Assembly (NCBI RefSeq): GCF_026191355.1
Contig: NZ_JAPHOQ010000001.1
Location: 315,001-379,000 of the forward strand
Origin: Legionella sheltonii
GTDB taxonomy: Bacteria; Pseudomonadota; Gammaproteobacteria; Legionellales; Legionellaceae
Direction of reading: 5' to 3'
DNA length: 64,000 nucleotides
Under the pieces are notes generated by a model. The model saw only the letters and a program-made list of their open reading frames with translations. It searched no databases and was not told where the DNA came from. Below, piece by piece: positions 51,996 to 61,593 of the stretch (within the stretch, counting starts at the first letter, position 1; each line of letters starts with the position of its first letter). Both the position numbers and the translations under genes were made by a program.

Positions 51996-51999
51996 GTCC

Positions 52000-52077
52000 T
52001 CATCTCGAGCTTATCAAGGGTGCTCTACGCGATAACACGTTGTTATGCTGGGCGATCCCTCGACTCGCTCGAGATGA
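52000..52077. repeat. 78-bp element with 11-bp terminal inverted repeats
   Basis: TCATCTCGAGC (52000-52010) and GCTCGAGATGA (52067-52077) bound an element that also holds ATAACA/TGTTAT internally. It has the look of a dispersed intergenic palindrome or a MITE-like remnant, placed between rnfH and bamE (convergent). Confidence 0.6.
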
Positions 52078-52097
52078 CGAAGTCTTGATAATTTCTA

Positions 52098-52457
52098 TTA
52101 TTCCTGGTTAATGTCTGGGTGATTGAGTCCTGGTCCTGGTTTAAATTGATCACGCTCTATACGAGTTAGAATATCGTTGTGGAAATATAAACTTAATGTA
52201 GACATGGTTATAGGCCCATGACCTCTACGCCAGGTGTAAGCATAGTCCCAGCGGCTATTATTAAATGTAGGGCTTAACAGACTGGTACCCATTAGTATGG
52301 CAACATCATTCTTGCTCATTCCTACTTTAAGTCGGTCTATTCGAGATTTTGGTAATAGGTTTCCCTGCTGTACTACGCGTCGAGATAAATCAAAGGTGGT
52401 ACATTGAGTCAGGGTTAAAGTAAATACAATTCCAAGTAGAAATATTATTATTCTCAT
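52098..52457 (-). CDS. bamE: Outer-membrane assembly lipoprotein BamE
   Basis: BamE (119 residues) stabilises the BamABCDE beta-barrel assembly machine. The signal peptide ends at lipobox LTQC (C19). The core has IDRLKVGMSKNDVAILMGTS and WDYAYTWRRG, the family's conserved segments. It is divergent from fur across an 87-nt gap, an arrangement also seen in other gammaproteobacteria. Confidence 0.93.
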   Translation of the reverse strand: MRIIIFLLGIVFTLTLTQCTTFDLSRRVVQQGNLLPKSRIDRLKVGMSKNDVAILMGTSLLSPTFNNSRWDYAYTWRRGHGPITMSTLSLYFHNDILTRIERDQFKPGPGLNHPDINQE

Positions 52458-52462
52458 TTTTT

Positions 52463-52491
52463 TTGCCTATCGTGAAAAATTTCGCCATAAT
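52463..52491 (+). promoter_or_regulatory. Promoter of fur
   Basis: TTGCCT (52463-52468), a 17-nt spacer and CATAAT (52486-52491; 5 of 6) lie 53 nt before fur. I do not see a convincing 19-bp Fur box over it. Confidence 0.6.
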
Positions 52492-52544
52492 AACACGTCA
52501 TTTACTGAAAGACACCTAAGTTCATAACAGCAAAGAGGACATTG

Positions 52545-52961
52545 ATGGAAGAAAGCAAGCAACTTAAGAATGCTGGGTTAAAAATTACTTTACCACGTTT
52601 AAAAGTATTGCAAATATTGGAACAATCTCCAAATCATCATTTAAGTGCGGAAGGTGTGTATAAGGCCTTATTGGAAACTGGAGAAGATGTAGGCCTTGCG
52701 ACGGTTTATCGTGTATTAACGCAGTTTGAGACTGCTGGACTCGTTAATCGCCATAATTTTGAAGGAGGGCATTCAGTATTTGAATTGAGTCAGGGAGCTC
52801 ATCACGATCATCTCGTCTGCATCAAATGCGGCTGTGTTGAGGAGTTTGTCGATGAAGTCATTGAGCAGAGACAAAAGACTATAGCTGAACGTGCCAATTT
52901 TCAGATGACCGATCATGCATTAAATATTTATGGGATATGCCCACGTTGCCATTCAGACTGA
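52545..52961 (+). CDS. fur: Ferric uptake regulator Fur
   Basis: Fur (138 residues) is the Fe(II)-dependent repressor of iron uptake genes. The winged helix covers about 1-80 with LATVYRVLTQFE as recognition helix. The metal-binding half has HHDHLVCIKCG (C92, C95) and CPRC (C132, C135), plus the regulatory histidines. ATG 52545 follows AGAGGAC; the in-frame TTG at 52542 is not needed. Iron control by Fur is linked to intracellular growth in Legionella. Confidence 0.96.
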   Translation: MEESKQLKNAGLKITLPRLKVLQILEQSPNHHLSAEGVYKALLETGEDVGLATVYRVLTQFETAGLVNRHNFEGGHSVFELSQGAHHDHLVCIKCGCVEEFVDEVIEQRQKTIAERANFQMTDHALNIYGICPRCHSD

Positions 52962-52976
52962 TAAATTCCTCCACTG

Positions 52977-54374
52977 TTATTTTTCCTTTTTTCCCAAAAG
53001 AAAATAGGTTTTTATTTCACCGAACCCTTTCATTTCCACAGTTCCTCGTGGTTCGACAATGAATTCATCTTGAAGCATAAAAGCCATTTTTTCTGAAATG
53101 TGGATTTTATTCGGAAGGGAAGATTCTTCTAAACGGCTGGCTAAGTTGACCACGTTGCCCCATATATCGTAAACAAATTTTTTATGGCCTATTATCCCAG
53201 CGATTACCGGACCATATGTAATGCCAATGCGCAATTGGAGTTCCATTTGATTTTCTTGATTGAAAGTCCGCAATCGTTCCTGGATGGCTAAAGCATAGTT
53301 CGCAATGTTGATCGCATGTCGTGTGGTTTGTTCCGGAACACCTGATACAGCCATATAGTTATCGCCAATGGTTTTAACTTTTTCTACGTAATACTTTTCA
53401 GTGAGTTTGTCTAGTTCAGCAAATAAGCGGTTTAAAAGATCAACGGTCTTTTTGGCACCTAATTCTTCCGTCATTTGTGTAAAGTTAATAATATCCGCAA
53501 ACATCACGCTGGCTTGCGGGAATTCGTCAGCAATACCTTTCTCTCCCATTTTCAAGCGTGAGGCAATGGATTCAGGCAAGATATTCAATAGCAATAAATC
53601 ATTTTCCTCATTTACCCTAGATAATGTTTTTAATGCGTGAATAATAAAAACGAGCATGAGTATTGTTGATAAAAATGAGAGTGCGAGTGCCAAAGCGATA
53701 ATCTTAGACATTTTGGCTTCAATTTTTTCATTCGTTAAGAAGGTTCGGTCATTAACGAGGTTAAAAAATTCCTCTAAGGGTCGCATCACCTGTAATTTTG
53801 CTTTCATGTAGTCCTTATCAAAAAGCATTTGTTTGGCTAATTCGGGATTAGGTTTCTCGATTCCTGATTTAGCTTGATGTGTTCCATCAACCAAATTCAT
53901 CGCTTTAATTTCAGTTTCTGCAAGTTTATTGCTTTTATTTTCTGCATCAGTCAATAAGGAAAATTCTTTGAGCGAAAAATGATGTTCTAACATCATTGAT
54001 GCTAACGATTTTGCTGGACCATAGGATTGGGGAACATTATTACCAATAACCAAATCCCAATACAATTCGTCATAATTTACAGGGCGAGGCGAGGTGCCAT
54101 TACGTATTGCCAAAGTTTCATAATAGTAATCACGGTATTTTTTCTCACCTGTTATCACATAAAGACGAGACAACTCAGTTAAATCATCAGAACTCTGACG
54201 GAGCTTATTGGCTAATTTATACAATTGATAACGCTCGTTTCCATCAATAACTTCTTGAACAGCAATGTGCTTTAATGCAAATAAACACACGATCAAACTC
54301 ACAAGTGTGATTGCTAAAAAAAGGAAAAAATAGTTTAAAAGGCGCGTCTTTTTAAGATGGAATTTTTTTAGCAC
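52977..54374 (-). CDS. Membrane class III adenylate cyclase with periplasmic sensor region
   Basis: A 465-residue protein: membrane helix (about 13-36), a 190-residue likely periplasmic helical region, a second helix (225-248), then a class III cyclase domain. Metal residues are D294 (MFADIINFT) and D338 (KTIGDNY). The adenine-selecting pair is K334 and D403 (VYDIWG), and N410/R415 complete the active site, so ATP rather than GTP is the predicted substrate. No clear HAMP domain. It ends 15 nt from the convergent fur gene. It should make cAMP in response to an unknown periplasmic signal. Confidence 0.88.
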   Translation of the reverse strand: MLKKFHLKKTRLLNYFFLFLAITLVSLIVCLFALKHIAVQEVIDGNERYQLYKLANKLRQSSDDLTELSRLYVITGEKKYRDYYYETLAIRNGTSPRPVNYDELYWDLVIGNNVPQSYGPAKSLASMMLEHHFSLKEFSLLTDAENKSNKLAETEIKAMNLVDGTHQAKSGIEKPNPELAKQMLFDKDYMKAKLQVMRPLEEFFNLVNDRTFLTNEKIEAKMSKIIALALALSFLSTILMLVFIIHALKTLSRVNEENDLLLLNILPESIASRLKMGEKGIADEFPQASVMFADIINFTQMTEELGAKKTVDLLNRLFAELDKLTEKYYVEKVKTIGDNYMAVSGVPEQTTRHAINIANYALAIQERLRTFNQENQMELQLRIGITYGPVIAGIIGHKKFVYDIWGNVVNLASRLEESSLPNKIHISEKMAFMLQDEFIVEPRGTVEMKGFGEIKTYFLLGKKEK

Positions 54375-54534
54375 ATTTGACTCATGTTCTTTGTCAACTT
54401 ACTTTGAAGAATAGCTCATTTATAATCGTTGGGCTATTTCTAATAACTCATTTTAAATGCTATTCTTAGTGAAGAAGATAGTTGTTTTATTAAGGAATTT
54501 TAGGGCAAGTCTTAATTTAGTTCAGGGATTATTA

Positions 54535-55299
54535 ATGAAATTGTTATTTCTAGGGGCTGGCAGCGGTATCGGAACGGATTTTGGAAACTTCCAATCCAAT
54601 ATGTTACTTATAGCCGATAGTGGTAAAAAACTATTGATAGATTGTGGCACCGATATTCGTTTTTCATTAACTCACGCTGGTTATCGCTCTCAAGATATTG
54701 ATGCGCTTTATGTTAGCCATTTGCATGCTGATCACATAGGTGGAATCGAATGGTTCGCATTTCAACGTAAATTTGCTGCTCAGAATGGAACTCCTCAATT
54801 GATTATTCATGAACACCTGGTGCAGCCATTATGGGAGCATAGTCTAAGTGGGGGCTTGAGATCACTTAATGAAAAAGAAGCAACGTTGAGTGATTATTTT
54901 GTGGTTCAAATAGTTAAAGATGGAGAAATTTTCAATTGGGAAGGTTTGAAGTTAAGTTTAGTGCAGACAATTCATATCCATTCAAATAAGGAATTGATGC
55001 CAAGCTATGGTTTAAATATTGGCCATAAAGGAAAGTCATTTTTTATCACTACTGATGCGCAATTTACCCCAGATCGTTTCAAAAGCTATTTTCGAGACGC
55101 TACAGTAATTTTTCATGATTGCGAAACATTAGATGTGCCTAGTGGAGTGCATACCCATTTCAATCAGTTGGATACATTGGACCCTAAGATTAAAGCAAAG
55201 CTTTGGTTATATCACTACAATGATGGAGAGTTACCTGACGCTAAATCACATGGTTTTGCCGGTTTCGTTCGTCCTGGACAAGAGTTTGATCTTGGTTAA
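54535..55299 (+). CDS. Metallo-beta-lactamase-fold hydrolase
   Basis: A 254-residue MBL-fold enzyme. It begins MKLLFLGAGSGIGTDFGNFQ and has the two-metal motif SHLHADHIGG (H62, H64, D66, H67), a later metal Asp in TTDAQFT, and the final His in LYHYNDGE. The fold resembles RNase Z and MBL phosphodiesterases. ATG 54535 with AGGG ahead is preferred to the ATG at 54457, whose extra 26 residues do not fit the family. It is divergent from the adenylate cyclase; a cAMP phosphodiesterase role is conceivable but unsupported. Confidence 0.8.
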   Translation: MKLLFLGAGSGIGTDFGNFQSNMLLIADSGKKLLIDCGTDIRFSLTHAGYRSQDIDALYVSHLHADHIGGIEWFAFQRKFAAQNGTPQLIIHEHLVQPLWEHSLSGGLRSLNEKEATLSDYFVVQIVKDGEIFNWEGLKLSLVQTIHIHSNKELMPSYGLNIGHKGKSFFITTDAQFTPDRFKSYFRDATVIFHDCETLDVPSGVHTHFNQLDTLDPKIKAKLWLYHYNDGELPDAKSHGFAGFVRPGQEFDLG

Positions 55300-55463
55300 A
55301 GCTATCTAAGTGAATTAAAAAAACATATAATCAAAAACAATGTCATTGCAAAATTATCCTTTAAGATTGCGATCCTTGGGAATTTCTTTTTTTCAAAGTA
55401 ATAAGCGGGCAAGAGTATCAAAAAACTCAAGTTTTATTCTTAAAGATTAATTCATTGCATTGA

Positions 55464-55469
55464 TATAAT
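55464..55469 (+). promoter_or_regulatory. Possible -10 element of the RND operon
   Basis: A perfect TATAAT lies 34 nt before the RND gene, but the best -35 (TTAAAG, 18-nt spacer) matches only 3 of 6. An activator may be needed; no regulator gene adjoins the operon. Confidence 0.4.
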
Positions 55470-55502
55470 GACTTACTGTTTCAATCGGGGATATGGATAT
55501 TT

Positions 55503-58500
55503 ATGTGGATTGTATGGATTGCACTTTCGCGACCTTACACGTTTATTGTAATGGCTCTAATGCTTCTCATTATTGGGCCTTTGGCAATAATGCGTACTCC
55601 TACAGATATTTTCCCTGACATCAATATCCCTGTGGTGAGTGTGGTATGGAATTACACCGGCTTGCCTCCCGATGAAATGGGTAACCGCATTACGAGTGTG
55701 TTTGAACGTGCTGTAACCACTACAGTCAATGATATCGAGCATATCGAATCGGAATCACTGATTGGCGTTGGCGTCGTCAAATTATTCTTTCAACACGGTG
55801 TGAATATTGATATCGCTCTGAGCCAGGTCACGGCAATCGCACAAACCATACTCCGCAATTTACCACCTGGAACTTTACCGCCATTGATCTTAAGTTATAA
55901 AGCATCCACAGTTCCGGTCTTACAACTGGTGCTTTCCAGTGCGACCATCCCAGAACAAAAATTAAATGATTTGGGCAATAATTTTCTTCGTACGCAACTG
56001 GCAACCGTACAAGGAGCGGCAGTTCCATATCCTTATGGAGGTAAAATTCGGCAAATACAAGTCGATTTGGATTTACAGGCAATGCAAACCTATGGTGTCT
56101 CTGCACAAGACATTAATAGCGCAATTCTTGCCCAAAACCTAATTATCCCCTCAGGAACACAGAAAATTGGTGAATATGAGTATATTGTCAAATTAAATGG
56201 CAGTCCGCTTTCAGCTGTTGAATTAAATGATGTGCCTGTTAAATCAACGCCTGGTCGAGTTTTATATATTCGTGATGTGGCTCACGTACGAGATGGATTC
56301 GCACCGCAAACCAATATCGTACGGGTCGATGGAAAGCGAGCGGTCATGATGTCGATACAAAAAACTGGAAATGCATCCACTTTAGATATTGTACATCGGG
56401 TAAAGGCTTTATTGCCTATAGTGAAGGACATGCTTCCGGAAGGACTTAATTTATCAAATTTTGCGGATCAATCCATTTTTGTCACTGCAGCCATTCGTGG
56501 GGTGATTGTTGAAGGAGTCATCGCTGCAGCATTAACGGGTCTCATGATTTTACTTTTTTTAGGAAGTATGCGTAGCACCTTTATTATTACCTTGTCTATT
56601 CCACTATCCATCATTGCATCGATTACTATCCTTTCAGCTTTAGGTGAGACGATTAATATTATGACGTTGGGAGGGTTAGCACTTGCTGTGGGTATTTTAG
56701 TTGACGATGCGACCGTGGCAATCGAGAACATTAACTGGAATTTAGAGCAAGGGAAAGAAGTAGAACAGGCTATTCTTGATGGTGCGAAACAAATCGCAAT
56801 ACCTGCGCTGGTATCAACCCTATGTATTTGTATTGTTTTTGTACCTATGTTTTTTTTAGGGGGAGTTGCTCAATACTTATTCGTACCTTTAGCAGAGGCG
56901 GTAATTTTTGCGATGCTGATGTCTTATGTGTTATCACGCACACTGGTAGCTACACTCGCAAAATATTGGTTACACAAACATGAACTGATGGGCGAGGAGA
57001 AAAATAAAAGCCGCATGGCTCGTCTACATGCACAATTCGAAGATAAATTTACACGGCTCCGCTCCCGTTATTCTGAATCATTATCATGGGCATTAGACAA
57101 TGCCAAAATTTTTATTCCTTGTTTTTTAGCTTTTGTTGGTGTCTCTATATTATTACTCTGGCCATGGCTTGGTTCAAATTTTTTCCCTGATGTGGATGCG
57201 GGACAAATTAAATTACATATTAGTGCGCCAACAGGGACGCGCGTAGAGGAAACGGCACGACTTGTTGATAATATTGATACGGTGATTCGGCAGGTGATAC
57301 CTCCTAAGGATTTGGAAAGTATTGTTGATAATATTGGTTTGCCTGTGAGTGGTATTAATTTATCGTACAGTAATTCAGCAACAAATGGTCCAGAAGATGC
57401 CGATATCTTAATTTCCCTGAAAGATGGGCATCGCCCAAGTCCAAGTTATGTTCACCAGTTGAGATCTGTTTTAAGAGAACGTTTTCCTCAAGTGACTTTT
57501 GCATTTTTACCGGCCGATATTGTAAATCAAATTATCAATTTTGGTTTGCCATCACCAATTGATATTCAAGTTATCGGCTTAAAAAAAGAGGAAAATGCAC
57601 ATTATGCGAATCAATTGATGAGTCAGTTGAAACGAGTTCCTGGTCTAACTGATGTACGAATAAGACAGGCCAATAACTACCCTGAATTTTTTGTAGACGT
57701 CGACCGCAGTTTGGCAAATGAACTTGGATTTACTCAATTCAATGTTGCCTCTGATTTATTAATTACGTTATCTGGTAGTTTTCAGACAACCCCTACATTT
57801 TGGCTGGATCCCAAAAGCGGTGTTTCTTATCCTATTGTGACGCAAGCACCACAATATGTGATGACATCGTTAAATGACTTGCTCAATATCCCAATCGGAA
57901 GTTTAACCACACCGAGCCAAGCACAAATTTTAGGTTCTTTTGCCACATTGAAACGTACCTGGACCTCTGTGGTTGAGTCTCATTATAATGTTCAACCGGT
58001 GATTGATATTTTTGCTTCGATACAAGACAGAGATTTAGGCTCGGTGACAAAAGATATCGAGAAAATTATTCACGATACAAAAAAAGATTTGCCAAAAGGA
58101 TCCTCTGTAGCGATACGTGGACAAATTGAAACCAAAGAAAATGCGTTCAATGGATTATATTGGGGATTGGCATTTTCAATCTTGTTAGTTTATTTATTGA
58201 TTGTTATTAACTTTCAATCCTGGACTGATCCTTTTATTATTATTACTGCATTGCCAGCCGCGATTGCTGGAATTGCTTGGATGCTGTTTATTACTCATAC
58301 GGCACTAAGCGTACCTGCTTTAACGGGAGCAATTATGTGCATGGGGGTTGCAACAGCAAATAGTATTCTTATTATTAGTTTTGCTCGTGATCATCTTGCA
58401 ATTGAAAATGATCCAATGAAAGCGGCCCTTGAAGCAGGAAAAACGCGTTTACGACCGGTAATGATGACTGCGTTAGCGATGATAATTGGTATGTTTCCTA

Positions 58501-58667
58501 TGGCGCTGGGTCTTGGGGATGGCGGTGAACAGAATGCTCCTTTAGGACGTGCAGTCATTGGAGGGTTATCTTTTGCGACGGTAGCAACACTCTTTTTTGT
58601 CCCTGCGGTTTTTTATGTCATTCATGAACGCAAATTGAAGAAAAAGCAAAGGAAGGATCATGCTTAA
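55503..58667 (+). CDS. RND efflux transporter, inner-membrane permease
   Basis: A 1054-residue HAE1-type RND pump with helix 1, a large periplasmic loop, helices 2-7, a second loop and helices 8-12. The proton-relay pair is D401/D402 in GILVDDATVAIEN. In helix 10, where AcrB has the relay Lys (AKNAILIVEF), this protein has TANSILIISF, so the Lys is replaced by Ala. It therefore belongs to a branch other than AcrB, and substrates (drugs, metals or lipids) cannot be named. Permease-adaptor-channel order differs from the usual adaptor-first order. The start ATG follows GGGGAT. Confidence 0.9.
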   Translation: MWIVWIALSRPYTFIVMALMLLIIGPLAIMRTPTDIFPDINIPVVSVVWNYTGLPPDEMGNRITSVFERAVTTTVNDIEHIESESLIGVGVVKLFFQHGVNIDIALSQVTAIAQTILRNLPPGTLPPLILSYKASTVPVLQLVLSSATIPEQKLNDLGNNFLRTQLATVQGAAVPYPYGGKIRQIQVDLDLQAMQTYGVSAQDINSAILAQNLIIPSGTQKIGEYEYIVKLNGSPLSAVELNDVPVKSTPGRVLYIRDVAHVRDGFAPQTNIVRVDGKRAVMMSIQKTGNASTLDIVHRVKALLPIVKDMLPEGLNLSNFADQSIFVTAAIRGVIVEGVIAAALTGLMILLFLGSMRSTFIITLSIPLSIIASITILSALGETINIMTLGGLALAVGILVDDATVAIENINWNLEQGKEVEQAILDGAKQIAIPALVSTLCICIVFVPMFFLGGVAQYLFVPLAEAVIFAMLMSYVLSRTLVATLAKYWLHKHELMGEEKNKSRMARLHAQFEDKFTRLRSRYSESLSWALDNAKIFIPCFLAFVGVSILLLWPWLGSNFFPDVDAGQIKLHISAPTGTRVEETARLVDNIDTVIRQVIPPKDLESIVDNIGLPVSGINLSYSNSATNGPEDADILISLKDGHRPSPSYVHQLRSVLRERFPQVTFAFLPADIVNQIINFGLPSPIDIQVIGLKKEENAHYANQLMSQLKRVPGLTDVRIRQANNYPEFFVDVDRSLANELGFTQFNVASDLLITLSGSFQTTPTFWLDPKSGVSYPIVTQAPQYVMTSLNDLLNIPIGSLTTPSQAQILGSFATLKRTWTSVVESHYNVQPVIDIFASIQDRDLGSVTKDIEKIIHDTKKDLPKGSSVAIRGQIETKENAFNGLYWGLAFSILLVYLLIVINFQSWTDPFIIITALPAAIAGIAWMLFITHTALSVPALTGAIMCMGVATANSILIISFARDHLAIENDPMKAALEAGKTRLRPVMMTALAMIIGMFPMALGLGDGGEQNAPLGRAVIGGLSFATVATLFFVPAVFYVIHERKLKKKQRKDHA

Positions 58668-59805
58668 AAGGATCAAGTCGCAGATACAGAACCACCGCCA
58701 TAAACGACTTATTATGGCGCTTACTGTTTTTTTATTCATTCTCTTAGTGCTCATTGTTTTACGTGTTTATGCCGCGATAAGCTTGCGCAATGAGACACTT
58801 GCAGATGCAGTTCCTGTCGTTCGCGTGATGAAAGCAAAACAAGAAAAAGGACTTGATAAAATTATATTGCCTGGTAATGTTCAGGCTTGGCATGAATCAC
58901 CTATTTTTGCCCGGACTAATGGCTATGTAAAAAAATGGTATGTCGATATTGGCAGTCGTGTGAAAAAAGGGGATTTGCTTGCTGTCATTGAAACTCCAGA
59001 GCTTGATGCACAGGAACGCCAGGCAAGGGCAGATTTAAATACCGCAATTGCTAATAATCAACTGGCACAGATTACAGCAAAGCGTTGGCTTAATTTATTA
59101 AAAACGGAATCTGTTTCCCAACAGGAAACGGATGAAAAGGTGAGCACCGCTGCAGCTCTTGAGGCCGCCATGCTTTCAGCGAAGGCTAATTTGCAACGTT
59201 TACAAGAGCTGGTAGGATTTGAACAGGTTACCGCACCTTTTGACGGAGTCATCACGGATCGTGCTACAGACATCGGTGACTTAATTGATGCGGGAAGTAG
59301 CTCAACCGTAAAACCATTATTTCGTATTGCGCAAACAAGTCCTTTGCGAATTTACGTCAAAATTCCTCAGTATTATTCAGCACGTATCAAACCGAATATG
59401 ACAGTAAAACTGCATTTTGCAGAGCATCCTAAACAGGTTTTTCCTGCAAAATTATATGAAACAGCACATGCTATTGACCCTAAGACGCGAACTTTACTCG
59501 CTCAATTTATTTCCCCAAATAAAAACGGGGAATTATTACCTGGTGGTTACACCGAAGTATGGTTTACTTTACCCGTTCCTCCTAAGACAGTCATTTTGCC
59601 CGTTAATACCTTGCTCTTTCGTGCACAGGGATTACAAGTAGCTGCTTTAGGTAATGACAATAAAATTGTATTGAAATCAGTAACAATTCGACGTGATTTT
59701 GGTGCCAAAGTTGAAATTGCTACTGGGGTATCGCCAGGCGACCGAATTGTGGTTAATCCTCCTGATTCTATTATAAACGGCGAAGTCGTGCGGGTTGTTT
59801 CATGA
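58660..59805 (+). CDS. RND efflux periplasmic adaptor (membrane fusion protein)
   Basis: A 381-residue adaptor anchored by one N-terminal helix (IMALTVFLFILLVLIVLRVY) rather than a lipoprotein signal. The lipoyl half-motifs GYVKKWYVDIGSRVKKGDLL and TAPFDGVITDRATDIGDLI flank an alpha-hairpin. It links the permease to the outer-membrane channel. It overlaps the permease gene by 8 nt and the channel gene by 4 nt, so the three proteins are translationally coupled. Confidence 0.93.
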   Translation: MLKRIKSQIQNHRHKRLIMALTVFLFILLVLIVLRVYAAISLRNETLADAVPVVRVMKAKQEKGLDKIILPGNVQAWHESPIFARTNGYVKKWYVDIGSRVKKGDLLAVIETPELDAQERQARADLNTAIANNQLAQITAKRWLNLLKTESVSQQETDEKVSTAAALEAAMLSAKANLQRLQELVGFEQVTAPFDGVITDRATDIGDLIDAGSSSTVKPLFRIAQTSPLRIYVKIPQYYSARIKPNMTVKLHFAEHPKQVFPAKLYETAHAIDPKTRTLLAQFISPNKNGELLPGGYTEVWFTLPVPPKTVILPVNTLLFRAQGLQVAALGNDNKIVLKSVTIRRDFGAKVEIATGVSPGDRIVVNPPDSIINGEVVRVVS

Positions 59806-61268
59806 AAAAGTTGATCAGTGCCGGGGTTCTCGTTTTTGCATTGGCGGGTTGTTCCTTAGCCCCCCCTTATCATCGTCCAGCCATGCCAATCCCTGAACAG
59901 TTTAAGGAACCTGGAAAATGGGTGAAAATTAAATCAACACCCCAAATTGCTGCTCCTGATGCTTGGTGGTTGGCCCTTCACGATCCGGTGTTAAATGATT
60001 TGGAACAACAGCTGAGTGTGGCAAACCAAGATTTGAAATTAGCCTATGCCCATTTTCAGGAGGCCATTTCATTGGTTCAGGTTGCCCGTTCGTATTTTTT
60101 TCCTACTGTTCAAGGGTTATTCAATGCGGATAGACAACAAAATTCACGAACCGTTGCTAATCCTCCAGCGACTCCCGTATTTAATCAATTTTTATTAGGT
60201 GGTTTTCTTAGTTATGAGCTGGATGCATGGGGCAGTATCCGCAACACAGTCCTTGCCAATGAAAGTAATGCCAAGGCGAGTGCTGCGGATATGGCTTCGA
60301 TTCGATTAAGTTTACAAGCCGCTCTTGCCACCAATTATTTGGCTTTAAGGGGAAGTGATGAGGCACAACGAATTTTAGACACCACCGTTGTTGCTTATCA
60401 AAAAGCCCTTTACTTAACCAAAAAACGTTATCAAGGCGGGGCGGCACCTATATCTGATGTCGACGAAGCTGAAACACAGCTTGAGAATGCCAAAACAATG
60501 GCTGCCGACATGCGCTTACAGCGGGCTCAGCTTGAACATGCGATTGCGGTATTAATTGGAGAAATACCTAGTAATTTTTCATTGGCCCCTGCAAAGTCAC
60601 CTAGAGTTTTCTTAGCAATAGCCCCTAATTTACCTTCAACTATTTTAGAGAGAAGACCTGATATCGTAGCTGCTGAATCTCGAGTTATTGCCGCAAATGC
60701 AAATATTGGCGTAGCGCGCGCTGCTTTTTTTCCTGTAATTGATTTAACTGGTAGTGGCGGTTTTCAGAGCAGGAGCTTATCCAATCTCATTTCGAAACCC
60801 AGTCTTTTTTGGTCGCTCGGTCCTTTGAGTTTATTATCCTTAACTCAACCTGTAGCTGAAGTGACTCTTTTTGATGGGGGGCGATTGCGAGGTCTACTCA
60901 ATCAAGCTAAAGCACAATATTTCGAAACAGTAGCTACTTACCGACAAACCGTATTAACTGCATTTCAGGAAGTGGAGGATAATTTGGTTGCAATCATTCA
61001 GCTTGATAAGGAGTATCAAAGTCAAAAAGCAGCGGCTCGTGCAGCCAAGCGAGCTTGGGATCAGGAATTGTATCGATATAAAGGTGGTCTTGTTACTTTT
61101 CTGCAGGTGGTGGTTGTTGAAAATGCTGCATTGCAATCAAAACTTTCATTAATCAACATTTATACGCGTCGACAAATTGCCAGTATTCAGTTGATTAAAG
61201 CTTTAGGCGGGGGTTGGTCTTTAGAACCAGGGAAGAAGAATGGGTCAATGGATAAAGGCAATAAATAA
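59802..61268 (+). CDS. Outer-membrane efflux lipoprotein, NodT/OprM family
   Basis: A 488-residue TolC-like channel subunit. The signal ends at lipobox LAGC (C17) and the mature protein begins CSLAPPYHRP, typical of the NodT family. Two repeated halves contain the coiled barrel helices; SILERRPDIVAAESRVIAANAN-type sequence (ERRPDIVAAESR) and YETVATYRQ-type repeats (FETVATYRQTVLTAFQEVED) are family hallmarks. Last gene of the RND operon. Confidence 0.93.
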   Translation: MKKLISAGVLVFALAGCSLAPPYHRPAMPIPEQFKEPGKWVKIKSTPQIAAPDAWWLALHDPVLNDLEQQLSVANQDLKLAYAHFQEAISLVQVARSYFFPTVQGLFNADRQQNSRTVANPPATPVFNQFLLGGFLSYELDAWGSIRNTVLANESNAKASAADMASIRLSLQAALATNYLALRGSDEAQRILDTTVVAYQKALYLTKKRYQGGAAPISDVDEAETQLENAKTMAADMRLQRAQLEHAIAVLIGEIPSNFSLAPAKSPRVFLAIAPNLPSTILERRPDIVAAESRVIAANANIGVARAAFFPVIDLTGSGGFQSRSLSNLISKPSLFWSLGPLSLLSLTQPVAEVTLFDGGRLRGLLNQAKAQYFETVATYRQTVLTAFQEVEDNLVAIIQLDKEYQSQKAAARAAKRAWDQELYRYKGGLVTFLQVVVVENAALQSKLSLINIYTRRQIASIQLIKALGGGWSLEPGKKNGSMDKGNK

Positions 61269-61593
61269 TCGCAACTAATGCCTAGGAAACTCTTAGCCTT
61301 TGTCCTCATCACAAGTTGGTATTCGTCGCTGTTTACGATTAGTCATCCTGAGGAGTTTACGACGAAGGATCTCCTAATTTGAGCATTATGTCTCATACCC
61401 CTATTCGAGATCCCTTACTATGTTCGGGATTGCAGATGTTAGATATTGCGCTGACTCGCAAGAATATAGACGTAAGCTGGATTATACGTTCCTTGAATGC
61501 TGGACAAACACTGAGATAATATCGGAAGCAGCACTACATAGGTAGCGCATAAAAATGCGCATGAGATTATATCGTAATGAGGAGAACCCTGGC
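61269..61593. repeat. 325-nt gene-free gap with a dispersed-type intergenic repeat
   Basis: The gap contains AGTCATCCTGAGGAG then GACGAAGGATCTCC (61341-61374) and, further on, GAGATCCCTT (61407-61416), which pairs with AAGGATCTC. Blocks beginning GTCATCCTGAGG and ending GAAGGATCTC are common intergenic repeats in several bacterial genomes. I see no gene, no strong promoter and no clear terminator for the RND operon beyond this element. Confidence 0.5.
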
